From Galdieria partita (Eukaryota; Rhodophyta; Bangiophyceae; Galdieriales; Galdieriaceae): a stretch of 64,000 nucleotides of DNA. The translations under genes and the position numbers were made by a program. Location of the stretch: positions 1-64,000 of the forward strand of contig BQMJ01000053.1 of NCBI GenBank assembly GCA_025991245.1, read 5' to 3'. Positions 12,685 to 23,513 of the stretch are shown in pieces. Below the pieces are notes generated by a model, which saw nothing but the letters and a program-made list of their open reading frames with translations, had not been told where the DNA came from and ran no database searches. How positions within the stretch are numbered: position 1 is the first letter of the stretch; every line of letters starts with the position of its first letter.

Positions 12685-12905
12685 AAGTCTCTTTTTATCT
12701 ATTCTCAACAAGGTTAAACTTAGAATCACTTTGTAGGCTTCTCAATATGTACGCTTATAAATTTTCTTGTTCAATTTTTATTTAAGAGTAATTGAATTAA
12801 GAGATTCATTCATCAGCTAGGCTACTTTGTTATATATTAAAAAAACAGTTGATTCTTTGTTCCTGTTCTTTGTAGTACAACTGTCTTCCCTCCTTCTGCG
12901 TCTAG
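12685..12905 (+). repeat. Dispersed subtelomeric repeat, copy 2
   Basis: Partner of 4280-4525. Its T-rich composition matches the DNA near 4 kb better than its own A-rich surroundings, so it was probably moved or duplicated into this block. Confidence 0.65.
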
Positions 12906-14224
12906 AAATAAAGTTGGACTATAGTTTGAATTCAATTCTTTCTCAGTGGCTTCTCCTTGTATAGTATGATGATCTCCATTGTGCAATCTCTTGGCTCTTT
13001 TTTGTTGTTACTTTTTGAAACTTTTCACTATTCGAGGAATAAAAATGAATCTATTCTCTTTCTGTTCCATACTCTCTTAAGTACTGCCAAAGTCTCAAAG
13101 TTTCACCAAAAAAAGTTGAAAGAAGAGAAAAGTTTCAATGACACGTGAAATAGAATGAAAAGATAACGGTTCATTGATTGTCTCTTGAGCATACAAAGTT
13201 CTAAAGACCAATAATTTCCCTATAATACTTGATCTTTTGAATAAATTTTGTCAATCAACCGAATAATTCAAGTAAATTCTTTTTGAGTACTAACTCATTG
13301 AACGAGTCATGTTCGCCTTTCCTTTACCACATTCATTTCTTTGCATACAATCTTTACATATCGTGGAAATCGATAAAGGGAACCAAACGAAAAAATAAAA
13401 CTTGTTTGATTGACAAAACTCAATGAATTGTGTTTGCAAATTCGGATTCAAACTATTTCCCAAAGCAGCTTTAGAATGTGGAATGTTCATCAAATTTGAT
13501 ATATCTTTGAAACAATCTTTTTTATTTCATCTCATTCACTCAATCCTTTACTAGACAACTTGTTTCGAATACAATATTTTTCAAGATCTCTGCACTTTGT
13601 CAATTCAACATACACTAGTCTACTTTATTGTAGTGTTCAAGGTTTGTTCTCGTAGCGAATATTTCTTCCTTTGCTTTAGTTTTCAAAATACTTTGGACAT
13701 TTATCAAACGATCTACTTAATTTGCTATAATGTTTTCGCTAACCTCAGTAAAATAAATCTTTCCACAAGTATGTATATACAACTTGTTCAGGTTAAAAGG
13801 TGCCGATAATCACTACTACAAATTATCCTCTTTTACACTATTCTCATCCAAAGAACCAAGAATGTGCAAAGCTATCGTAGTTGTTTCCAAACAATCTCCC
13901 TTGTACGATCGTAATCAACCTCTCCCTTCAAAATGTTTCTGCAGATAAATCACTTTTGAACTCTGTTGTTAACCAACCACAAAGTTCAAACCTAGTGGCT
14001 ACGAAGTTACGACCAAAACAACCCAGGTTTAAATAGTATCCAAAAAAAGAAAAACTTTCTAGTCTATTCTCAAGATGTTTCTCGTTCAAACTCAAAAAAG
14101 TTTTCATAGACATACTTTATCCGCTTTGAAGTGGGTTGCATAACACAACTATTAGCTCCTGTTCTCAACCAATAAGTTCTAATGAAAGAACGTTTCGAAG
14201 AGCTTAGAAAGGAGGTGATATGAA

Positions 14225-14370
14225 AGGGTGCCTTTAAAAGGTACAAACTATATCGTTTCTTGTATACTTGTAGAGAAATTTCCAAAAGAACCTTGCACTC
14301 GAGAGTTCAAAAGACTGTTGATGCTCTATTCTTTCTATTGAGGCAAATGTATCGTTGGAATTCAGTTACA
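14225..14370 (+). repeat. Diverged direct repeat B, copy 2
   Basis: Partner of 10260-10410. It lies just upstream of copy 2 of repeat C, as copy 1 lies upstream of copy 1 of repeat C. A larger segment (about 10.2-11.5 kb against 14.2-15.3 kb) was therefore probably duplicated. Confidence 0.55.
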
Positions 14371-14889
14371 GATTTTCCACTGTTGTACCTGATAATTCAG
14401 AAATCGTGAAAGTAACGAGAAAAAAACTGGAGAGTTAATAGAATTGGATTTGACTTGTTGTTGACAAGGAGTTTTTCTTTGATCTCACAAGCCCAAACAG
14501 AACACGTTGAGTTTTAAGATGGTTAGCTTCCAAATTGTTTGAATTGTAAACACTTGGTTAACGTTTTGTGAATCAAACGTTTTCAACAATTCCATCTATA
14601 CCTGTGGTTGGGTTAAATAAGAACTCCAAAAGAGTGCTGATTACAGTTGTCAAGAAGGAAGTTTGTCCCATACCCTAGAATGCTATCATAGAAGACTGTA
14701 GTGAGGAATGTGAATCAGTCCTTATGTTGCTGAATAAAAATTCTACCCTGCGTTTTATTTTTGTGAAACAAGGATCAAGAATTCCTAGACATATGGACGG
14801 TAACTAGTACTAGCAACTTTTACTGAGATTTTCTGGAAGGTGTACTTTGAAGCAGACGGTGACTTTAGCAAAGTCAACGATAGTATATA

Positions 14890-15250
14890 GTGTCACAAAA
14901 TTCAGCAGTCAACAACCGACCATCCTGAAAGGATTCCGAGAATAGATAGGCCCAAATGAGTTGTTACAGTCGTTGCTTCCAAAGATAAAATCTTGTTTGC
15001 TCTAACGAAACTTGTAGAATGCCACAAGAGAAGAAAGCAACAACAACTCAATGAGATACTTTTAAAGTATACAAAGTACTTTAGCAAGACAAGGAGCAAG
15101 ATTTCAAGTTACCAATTGACTTGAATTTCCATTCTCATCATCTCAGAGTTACTCTGAAAACAACACATCAAATCTACAACAATTTTGTTAGAAACTTCAC
15201 TGTCATGACAAAACTAAAATTCTGACAGTATCCAAAAATATTTCAAAACG
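14890..15250 (+). repeat. Diverged direct repeat C, copy 2 (coding-like)
   Basis: Partner of 11130-11500, about 3.75 kb away in the same orientation. It keeps the lysine/arginine-rich peptide phrase but has no intact open frame of useful length. Confidence 0.6.
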
Positions 15251-17218
15251 TAAAGCCAAATCCACTTGTTCAACCTTTGAAACTTGGGTTCTCAATGGAG
15301 GAGACGTAAAGATTTCAATACTCATAGCTCAGAATTGTGAACATCATACTATCAGTAACTTTCGATTGAGACTTCTTTCTTGCAGCAAGTAACGAAAGTC
15401 GCAAGCTCTGATAAATTGGTGTGTTACATTGCCTCTTTCATAAAGTGTACGAAACCTTTGAACTGAAAGATAACTTTACACGATATCACTTTGAGTAGTT
15501 GAGGTATTTTCAGCCTATTGTTCAAATTTCACTCATATTCGACAATGTTCGATTAGATAGGTGAAGTATCCTCAAGGATAGATGTCAAAAGTAGACAAAG
15601 TGTGACCCTTCAAAGAAAGCATTGAGTTGAATGGATTCTTTCTCTCGTCTGTATTGGATAGCAATCTTTGATGTCTAGTACTGTGAAGATTCTTTTGTAG
15701 ACAATTGAACTTCTTTTAATCTAGTGGAGGTCTACATAGTCTGGTTGGTGGAGAAAAGACAAGCAATGGAATAGCTTAAACTGGAAGAGTGGAAAACAAG
15801 TATTAAAGTCTCAGAGTACCTTGATTTTCCTTAACTGGAAGCACTGTTGATTTCAGAATATCTTTCAAGTCAATGAAAGAAATTATTCAATCATAAAATA
15901 TGTTTCTCAAGAAGTCACCTCAAGTTCATATATTCTTTCTCTAAGCAACTCCATTTCAATGTTTCATGGGAGACAAAGAAACACTAGATTTCTTGTTTGA
16001 ATTTTCAAACATAGTTGTAACACAAATTATACAAACTATACAACTCTATAGATTGCAAAACTTGTTTTTTACTATTGAGACAAAATTGGAAGATCGAGTT
16101 GGTTGATGGCACAATTTGATTGAGGATCACTAATTGATTCTCAAAGGATGAGTGGTGAAACGTCTCTAAATATGTCCAGAGAGTTTGTTAGATACGAAAA
16201 AAGTAGCTTGTCTTGAAACGACTCAAAGCAACAATTAGGTTTGCTAGCAGTTGGAATCTAGATCTCAACTAAATTTGTAATAGAGAAACAGGCTTTATTT
16301 ATGAAGACATACAGTATCATTGACTGTTCAAATTGAAGTATATACAACTATAGTTCGTCTTTTTCACTTTCACAAGAGTCTGTCAATAGACAAATGTTGA
16401 CATATGGAAATTGCAAACTATTCAACAAACACAAGACATAGCTGAGAATCTGCTCAAAGCGGAGTTTCAGCCCTATTTCACAAGACTATGTATAACAATT
16501 CCCTAATAAAACTACTCTCAAACAACACCCAATCAAACGACGCTGACTTGTAACAGACTTTATTGGATCAATTACTAAAACTCAGTGCAAGTTTGGAACC
16601 TTTTATCAATACATTATTCTCGAAACACACACAGCTAGTTTTCACTCAAAGACCAGAAACTACAAAGCAAGTTGCCTCGTTAGAAGTGTATTTCGCGGAG
16701 GTACTTAGTATGAGACTATCCAAGAAGTCACTGCAATTTGAGTGAAAAACAATGTTCAAAGAGAAACTTGGACTGTCAAAAAGAACTCAAAATGAGGTAT
16801 AACTAGTAAAGCTCCATCTGTACAACCTAAACAAAGTCCTCCTTGGAAAGTGCCAACAACAAATTTCGAAGCAAGCTTTATATCCATCAAAGTGGTAATC
16901 ACATTAAACGAAACAAGCAAACAAACTATCTACTCAAGTTGACAAAGATTCCAAATATGTTTTGTTTGTTGCAAACTTAAAATTTTTCTCCCACTCTATT
17001 CACACAAAGCTCTGGAAGTGAGTCAACAAGTTATCTGTATCCACTATAAAATAAAGTCACTTTGTCGTAAAAGAAACAACAAAGTCATCTGCAAGCCGAA
17101 CAAAAATATTAGCTCTTATACATAAACTATGTAATACTCGTATAGAACAACAATTTTACATTTTGAGATTCAATTTGTTGTTGGTCGTTTGTTGCGGTGG
17201 TTGTTGCGCGAATACAGA

Positions 17219-19936
17219 ATGGACGTCTTCTCTTTTAAAGGTGTTAAACATCCCCTTGTCAATCGTGAGTCCGCAGTGTTGCAAGTTATAGAAGCTTTTC
17301 AAGCCTCTCATCTTTGCGATGAGCAAGGTTTCTCTAAAGGACAACGGCCACACGTTTCTATCGCTCCCCAAATATATGGGAGTGGCAAAAGCACGTTTGG
17401 CCAAAACTTCCAAACGTTTGTTTCCATGAACAAAGAGTTTTTGTTGCACTATTTAGGTAAAATGGGTCTCCCTGGTATTGCAGAAGGGGATAATATAGGA
17501 GAACGTTCTCTAGACGCACTATTAAACGAGACTTTATATGTTGTGTTGAATCTTCTCGATGTTCCTGACGGGAATCGCTTTCAAACTACGCTTTTTGAAT
17601 GGATAACCGAGGAGGCACTTTCCCAGTTTCCAAACGGTGCAGATCTACTTTCTCAAGTTCTTTCCTGTATTGGTAGTCCAGAAGAATGGTTTCAGAAACT
17701 CTTACAAGTCACCAAGAAACGTTATTTATATCTGTTTATTGACGAAATTGAAGCTTTGGAAGGCGACAAATTCACTATGTTTAAGGAGTTGATGGTTACA
17801 CGAAGAGCAAATCGAGTGCAAACCGTCTATTGTTCTTTTTTTGGAGTCTTATCGTCAATTTTACGTCAACCTTTTGTAATTTGTGTTTTAGCAGGGAGAT
17901 CAGATGCTGTCGTAACTAGTCAACAAGATGCCCTTACTTCCCCAGTCATTTTATCCTTTCTTCGTTTAGATCCTTTTTCAGAAGCAACTGTCAAGTACTT
18001 TATACAAAATACCACTTATGACGATGAACCTATTCTAAAAGTATTATTTCCTAGTCATCCTGAGGGACACGATTGGTTCTTCAAACAAGTGTATGATTAT
18101 ACAGGTGGTGTTCCTTACTATGTTGTTCATGTTTTAAATGAATTGGGAAAGAGATGTGAGAGTTGGAATAGTTTTTGTGATCTTTCAGAGGATGAAATGA
18201 AAGAGAAGATAGAGAAAGTTGCTCCGAATCTCGTAGTAACTCTTTCTCGTATGACACCCAAATCAATGATTGTTTTTTCTTCAATGCTTCTTGCGAGTAT
18301 ATTTGAATTTCGTATTCCAAAGAGAGAGATTCTATTTGGTGGTTTAGGAAGTTATCCTGAATATGTTTTGGATATTGCCAACCATTTCGGTTTTTATTAT
18401 GTGAGTTGCTCGAGAAACGAACAAGACGAAGCAAGCAGGACACCCTTTGGATTCAGAAATGAAACGTTTTTCAAGTTGGTTTTTCCAAAGATTGTACTAA
18501 AGCATATTCAATCGCGATATTGGAATATTCCTCCTGTTCGTTTTGTTTGTAGTTTGTTTTCATCAATCAGTCGATTGGATTCACCTTCGAGTCGTGGTTT
18601 CAAATTTGAAATTATATTTACTCTTATTCTTTATGTTCGATGGTGTTTCTGTTCCAAACTAGGAGAATTGAGTATATTTCGACATAGTTTTGTCGAACAT
18701 ATATCAATACAATCTACTAAAACCATTGGCAGCTTAAAAGTGGATCCTATTCCCAATTATGTTCCAGCATTTAGCTCGACAGTGAGTGGAATCGATAGTG
18801 CTAACGAAGAAACTTACCATATCAATACTTGGAAACCATTTTTTGAAAAGTATTTATCAAAAGATGGAATATTTATTCCTATTCGACAAAACTCCAATGG
18901 ACCTGATGTTCTTATCCGAGTAACAGATATGAAAGAGAATTCTGTCCTTGTTATTCAAGATGAATCTTCTTCAGAGCAGACACCTATGGAGACTGAAACC
19001 ACCAAGAAAAGAGTATATTTGATAGGTATTGCATTGAAATGTTTTCAGTTGTCAACTTCTGGTGTTGGACGTTCATTGATTAAGTCAGAAGTTGCTAAAT
19101 TTTTACATCCAGTGGCGTCACAGCTTGAATTGCAACAGAATAATTTAAAAGCCATTCAGTTGATTGTAAGCGACAAATATACTGAAGAAGTTTCCAAACA
19201 ATTTAGGAATAATCAGAATTGGTTATTGAATAGTGGAGTTTATTATGAAGACAATAATAATAATATTGTTTACAGTTCTATCAACTCTGAGATACAACCA
19301 CAGAATATACGAGAAGAATGGTTATGGATACCTCCTCATTGTCAAGTTGTAGTATGTTCAACTACATCTTTTCGAACCTTTTTAGGTTGCAAGACTAGTA
19401 GAGATATTGAAAGTGTGTTTGGTGACAATGCTGGATGGTTGGAACAACTGAAACCACTTTCTGATTTGTTGAGCGATTCGTTTGTAGATTTATTAAGGCG
19501 TATTCCATTTGAAGAATCTGAAAGGAATGGTGGAATGATGGAAAGAAGAAATACTCATCCAAGGATGGATATGGATGTAATGCAAATGGAAGAAACGAGA
19601 GGAGAATCAACTATTTCTGCTCCGAATTCTCTGCAACAAGTTCCATTTCATCCTGGAAGAGAGCAAACACCAATGGCAGCTGTGAATGTTGGACAAAGTA
19701 TGCTTGCATCAACACAATCTTTTGTAGACTTTGATTGGAAAAAGTTCTTAATCGAAAGTGCATTGATTCCTGAAGAGTATGCTGGTCGATATGCGACTCT
19801 GTTGCATAGCGTTGTTGGAAATAATCGAAGCAAGGTCGATGAAAAATTACTGAGAATCATTCGAGTGCACGAAGATCATCTCTTCTATATACTAGCAGCA
19901 TTACGAGTTGATGAATTTGTGAACAAGAGTCAATAA
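17219..19936 (+). CDS. P-loop NTPase with C-terminal PD-(D/E)XK-like nuclease region (RHS/Crinkler-like)
   Basis: Single-exon protein of 905 aa, read from the first ATG (17219); the frame is open a further 30 bases upstream but without an ATG. Visible order: Walker A APQIYGSGKST (residues 49-59), Walker B LYLFIDEIEAL with D175/E176, a sensor-like CVLAGRSD (about 223-230), then a region resembling a PD-(D/E)XK fold: GFKFE (E464), GPD (D563) and a lysine in IALKC (K607). The C-terminal 90 residues look like a small helical, SAM-like domain. NTPase plus restriction-nuclease fold is the architecture described for trypanosome RHS and oomycete Crinkler-type proteins. Galdieria is also reported to have expanded, archaeal-like ATPases, which is an alternative parent family. 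It converges on a second gene of the same kind. Function unknown: genome conflict or mobile-element-linked roles are guesses. Confidence 0.8.
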   Translation: MDVFSFKGVKHPLVNRESAVLQVIEAFQASHLCDEQGFSKGQRPHVSIAPQIYGSGKSTFGQNFQTFVSMNKEFLLHYLGKMGLPGIAEGDNIGERSLDALLNETLYVVLNLLDVPDGNRFQTTLFEWITEEALSQFPNGADLLSQVLSCIGSPEEWFQKLLQVTKKRYLYLFIDEIEALEGDKFTMFKELMVTRRANRVQTVYCSFFGVLSSILRQPFVICVLAGRSDAVVTSQQDALTSPVILSFLRLDPFSEATVKYFIQNTTYDDEPILKVLFPSHPEGHDWFFKQVYDYTGGVPYYVVHVLNELGKRCESWNSFCDLSEDEMKEKIEKVAPNLVVTLSRMTPKSMIVFSSMLLASIFEFRIPKREILFGGLGSYPEYVLDIANHFGFYYVSCSRNEQDEASRTPFGFRNETFFKLVFPKIVLKHIQSRYWNIPPVRFVCSLFSSISRLDSPSSRGFKFEIIFTLILYVRWCFCSKLGELSIFRHSFVEHISIQSTKTIGSLKVDPIPNYVPAFSSTVSGIDSANEETYHINTWKPFFEKYLSKDGIFIPIRQNSNGPDVLIRVTDMKENSVLVIQDESSSEQTPMETETTKKRVYLIGIALKCFQLSTSGVGRSLIKSEVAKFLHPVASQLELQQNNLKAIQLIVSDKYTEEVSKQFRNNQNWLLNSGVYYEDNNNNIVYSSINSEIQPQNIREEWLWIPPHCQVVVCSTTSFRTFLGCKTSRDIESVFGDNAGWLEQLKPLSDLLSDSFVDLLRRIPFEESERNGGMMERRNTHPRMDMDVMQMEETRGESTISAPNSLQQVPFHPGREQTPMAAVNVGQSMLASTQSFVDFDWKKFLIESALIPEEYAGRYATLLHSVVGNNRSKVDEKLLRIIRVHEDHLFYILAALRVDEFVNKSQ

Positions 19937-20647
19937 CTTTGATACTTTACTTTTTGGTAAATCGAACTCTACAATTCGTCGTTCATTACTTGTCGAAAGC
20001 CAGTGTTGAGTAATCTTGAAATATTATCGTTTTAAATTTGCATCATTCAAACACTAGTAAAATTATCGTTCTTTCCTTTTATAAAAAAAAGAATCTATAG
20101 AAGCACTTTAAAGAACAAACAGTCAGCAAATGTACAGTAGACACTATACTCTCCATTGCAGACGACAATGGAATTATTGCATTACTTCAAATAGTTCATT
20201 TTCACAGAAAACCCATTACTCCTCGACATGTATTATCGTAGAAAATTTGAGACTGCAAAAAATGAAATACTTGAACCAGTATCTTACACGAAAAGAAATA
20301 CATGGGAGTCACTTGTTTGTCATCAGAGGTGGTCAGTGCTTGGCCTTTGTAAGAATTGGACATTCATTCTTGTTGCCATGGTTGACAAGGGTGGATACGT
20401 AAGCAATCAGCTGACAAAAGAGATGAATCCTTGTTATTTGCAAAAATGTTCATTAAAACTTGAACAACGAATGCTTTATTTGATGTAATGAGTATCCTAT
20501 GAATTTCCAATAGTGCATTGAAAATGATCCAATATAAACAACGTTACAGAACTTTGCAATACTCATGTTTGAAATGATTTCATACATTTGTTGCATTGTT
20601 CAACAAAGCTATCAGATTGAAAGATATAAATTAAAGAACATCAAACT
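19937..20647. other. Spacer between the two convergent NTPase genes
   Basis: Holds two overlapping short open frames (20130-20402 and 20228-20488, +) and a third 46-codon frame ending near 20233, none with a recognisable motif. I do not accept any as a gene, though an exon cannot be excluded. Confidence 0.4.
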
Positions 20648-22574
20648 TTAAGAAAAATATTTTAGATATCGCTCATTGGGAAAATCACAGCTACAAATGC
20701 AATCAATCAGGTGACCATTCAATAAGAAGTAGATAAAAGACAGAGTAGCATCCACTTCCTTTGGAGATTTGTAAGGAGAAACATATATAAAACGAACTCT
20801 GTCCGAACAATCTATACCGTTCGGATCTCTCACTACTACTCTTGAAAGTTCTGAAGCAGCTCTCTTCCTTCGAGAATTTCCTATCTTCAAGTCTACTCGT
20901 TCAACTTGTAATTCAACTTGATAACCTCGAGAGCCGGGCTTTATACCTCGAATAGCATTCAAAAGTTGTGAAATACGACACTCACTTCCTTCAAAATCGT
21001 GTTCAATACGAGAGCTACTGTAATTATGACCTGAAAACGAAGATATCGATAATTGAAAAAACCATATAAACCATTCTTCACGAGGCAAGTTTTTGTAATA
21101 GATAAAATTCCATCGAGCAAAGTTGGATGGCATATATAACCACAACTCATCTGTCATCCAATCAATCATAGGGTCAATCAAAGTACCATCGAAATATCGA
21201 AGATCACCTGTATTGAGCGAAAATGAATATTTCAGTTGATATCCTGGACACCATCCTGTTAGAGTAGGCTTTGATAAAGAACAAAAAATAAAAAATAACT
21301 TTTCATATAAACTTCCTTTCAATGCTCCTGTTCTTTTGCGATATTCATCTATCATATTTCCCAGTTTACTCTTAGCATACTTTAGCCAAGAATCCAATAT
21401 GACATCTCTTGCTGGAAGATTGTAAAACCTTAAAGTTTCGTCTTCATGTACAACAACAAGACCCTTGTCCCGATATGCAGTTTTCAAGATAAAATTTTGC
21501 CTCTTTGTTCTTGGAAAGAGTAGAGCTGATAATGCTTCGAAGAAAGATTCACGATCTCGATCATTTAAGCTCTCAATGTAATTCAAATATTTTGGACTTG
21601 CTTCACTGACAAATTTCGCAAAATAAATTTCTATCAACTTATTAAAGTCATAGGATGAGTATTTTCTACTCAAATCAATAAGATCTTGAATTTGTCTGGG
21701 TACTTTTCCCGTATATGATATGACAGTTTCACGTTTCTCTGTCAGTAAAGCAGGATACTCAGGTTGTCTCTCAAACTCTGCAAATTCTTCGTCACTTAAA
21801 GGTTCAATGTATCGAAGATAACGCAATACACCACTACTTGGAAGTGAATCTTCAAATGTGTGATGTTGGCTACCAGCTAAAACAACTCCACAAGGAGCCT
21901 GTGAAGACTAGAATGAGAAAAAAAAGAATACTGAAGAATGAATATCAAGCTAAGACTACCATTGGAAGATTCAACATTCTACTATAATAGCGTAGAAAAT
22001 GACACAATTCATGGAGAGGGGTCGCAATGATAGTTGATGTATATTCCTTTTTCACATTTCTAAAAATTTCATTATGTTCATCCATAATAAGCAAATTTGG
22101 AGACCTCACGCCATTTTGAATGCAGTCTCTGACAGTCTCTGCCAACGTCATGCTTTTCTTTGTTATTCCCAAGTTCACCAAGTCCAACAAAGTCATTCCC
22201 TGAATATTGACACCTTCAACAAACTTCTCAAAAGGATATTTCCAGCCGAAATGTTCCCATCTGTCTTTGTTGAGGTATTTGATCATACAAAGATAAAGCT
22301 TAGCCATAGCACCTTCATCTGGATATTTTTGACATAAAACATTTGTTCGTCCAAAGTATTGAACAATCCAGCCTAGATAAAGTCCAAAAATAGCAAACAA
22401 ATAGAGTTCAATACTCTTTCCTAAACCTCCAGCACTTGAAGCAATTTGAATGTTCACTCTACCACTGCTAGGGTTTAACATTGCTTTTACAAGCTGATTC
22501 CACCTTTCTAAAGTCAACCTTCTCAATAATATTCTTCCGGGAAAGATTATCTGTTCCAAATATTTCGGTTTCAA
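20648..22574 (-). CDS. Second RHS/Crinkler-like P-loop NTPase
   Basis: At least two exons, 21960-22574 and 20648-21907, joined in frame across a 52-nt GT-AG intron (624 aa from the ATG at 22574). Exon 1 has a Walker A-like SSAGGLGKS (about residues 46-54) and a Walker B LLIMDEHNEIF (about 168-178). The junction restores a sensor I strand ending VVLAGSQHH. Exon 2 has YTGKVPRQIQDLIDLSRKY, typical of the post-NTPase helical region, then GSLYEKLFF, which may be the first acidic residue of a nuclease fold, and a strand DRVRFIYVSPYKSP. The 5' end is unresolved: an open segment at about 22607-22712 reads a peptide with VSGFANKW and a closer segment reads PIEIVSDVSELLKP in another frame, so one more exon or a defect is possible. 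Confidence 0.65.
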
Positions 22575-23012
22575 CAGTTCAGAAACATCTGAAACGATCT
22601 CGATAGGGATACTCTATATATCAAGGGATAGTCCACCAACCACTTGTTGGCAAACCCAGACACATCTATAATACTTCCTTCTCTAAATAACTCTTGTAGT
22701 GTAACAGTATTTTCCTAAAACAAGAAAGGTTGTCAGCGAGGCGTTTCGGAAGAAGTTCATAAGTTCACCATTGTACATTTTGGAGTCTCCCAATCCAAAA
22801 TGTTGTGATTGCTTATGGAATTCTTTCATCTCTTAAGGAATATTTATATCGATGTACAATACTGAGAATAAAAAGCAATTGAATACAACATGACATTATG
22901 GAAAACTTGGAGAGTTGTATCTCTTGATTTGTTACTGTAGCAACTTCCTACATTCCTACAAAATTTGTTTGCATTCGTTTTGTAAAAACGAGTTGATTTG
23001 AATGACTTTCAG

Positions 23013-23284
23013 GAAAATCAAGTCAACGCAAAACAGTTGAAGAACCTCGTTGTGATTTCCAGAGACTTGGAATTTTAAACCTGTCAAGGGAGTTTGTACA
23101 GCTACTTAGCATAATGATTCAAAGTGTTATTCCAGTTAAAGGAAGTTGTATTTCTCCAATTGCAGAGGCAAGTTTATTTTTTGAAACTATTCAAATAATA
23201 AGAGACCTCTTCGAAATAAATGATGTTGTCTTGAACGTTGATTATCTCGACGAGATTGCGCGAGAAGAATATTTGATGATTTGA
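23013..23284 (+). CDS. Possible exon of an unidentified gene
   Basis: An open frame of about 90 codons follows a good acceptor (ACTTTCAG, ending 23012) and closes with TGA at 23282-23284. Its composition looks coding: it includes CDFQRLGILNLSREFVQLLS and DYLDEIAREEYLMI. I could not find a matching first exon with a compatible donor phase between 22.85 and 23.0 kb, and I do not recognise the protein. It may be a separate small gene upstream of the arsenate reductase or a gene remnant. Confidence 0.3.
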
Positions 23285-23513
23285 ATCTTTCTAGTCCTTT
23301 GACAACATATTTAGAGACTTCTTCATTCCTCTTAGTTGTGAATTATTTATTCTTTCTAAAGAGATACAAACAAAATCTTGTAAGATCGATACTTCTCCCC
23401 GTCAGCGATTGGGAACACTTTACAAATCCCTGTTCATCCTATCAGATTATTTAAGATTGGGGAAAGGGATTCTTTGAAGATTCTGTCGAATCTTGGTTTT
23501 CGTAGAGTCCTTA

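Larger units (their letters stand above)
9401..17218. other. A-rich subtelomeric block built from diverged repeats
   Basis: Composition changes near 9.4-9.7 kb: the + strand becomes A-rich and looks less simple than the T-rich DNA to its left. Short open frames exist (for example 9398-9640 minus and 16563-16745 plus), but none carries a recognisable domain or splice-linked neighbour. Three pairs of diverged direct repeats are described separately. The region may hold remains of a decayed subtelomeric gene family; I cannot name it. Confidence 0.6.

Noticed and set aside
16563-16745. Short plus frame in the subtelomere
   Set aside because: Sixty codons, no recognisable domain and no downstream exon; partial resemblance to repeat A only.
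9400-17218. Interpretation of the A-rich repeats as a retroelement or other mobile element
   Set aside because: No reverse transcriptase, integrase, capsid or transposase motif and no terminal repeats could be recognised, so no element family is named.
17156-17449. Minus frame of 97 codons at the start of the NTPase gene
   Set aside because: It is the antisense shadow of a strongly supported coding region with Walker motifs on the other strand.
20130-20488. Two overlapping plus frames in the NTPase spacer
   Set aside because: Overlap each other in different frames and show no domain; a third frame looks equally coding, so none is convincing.
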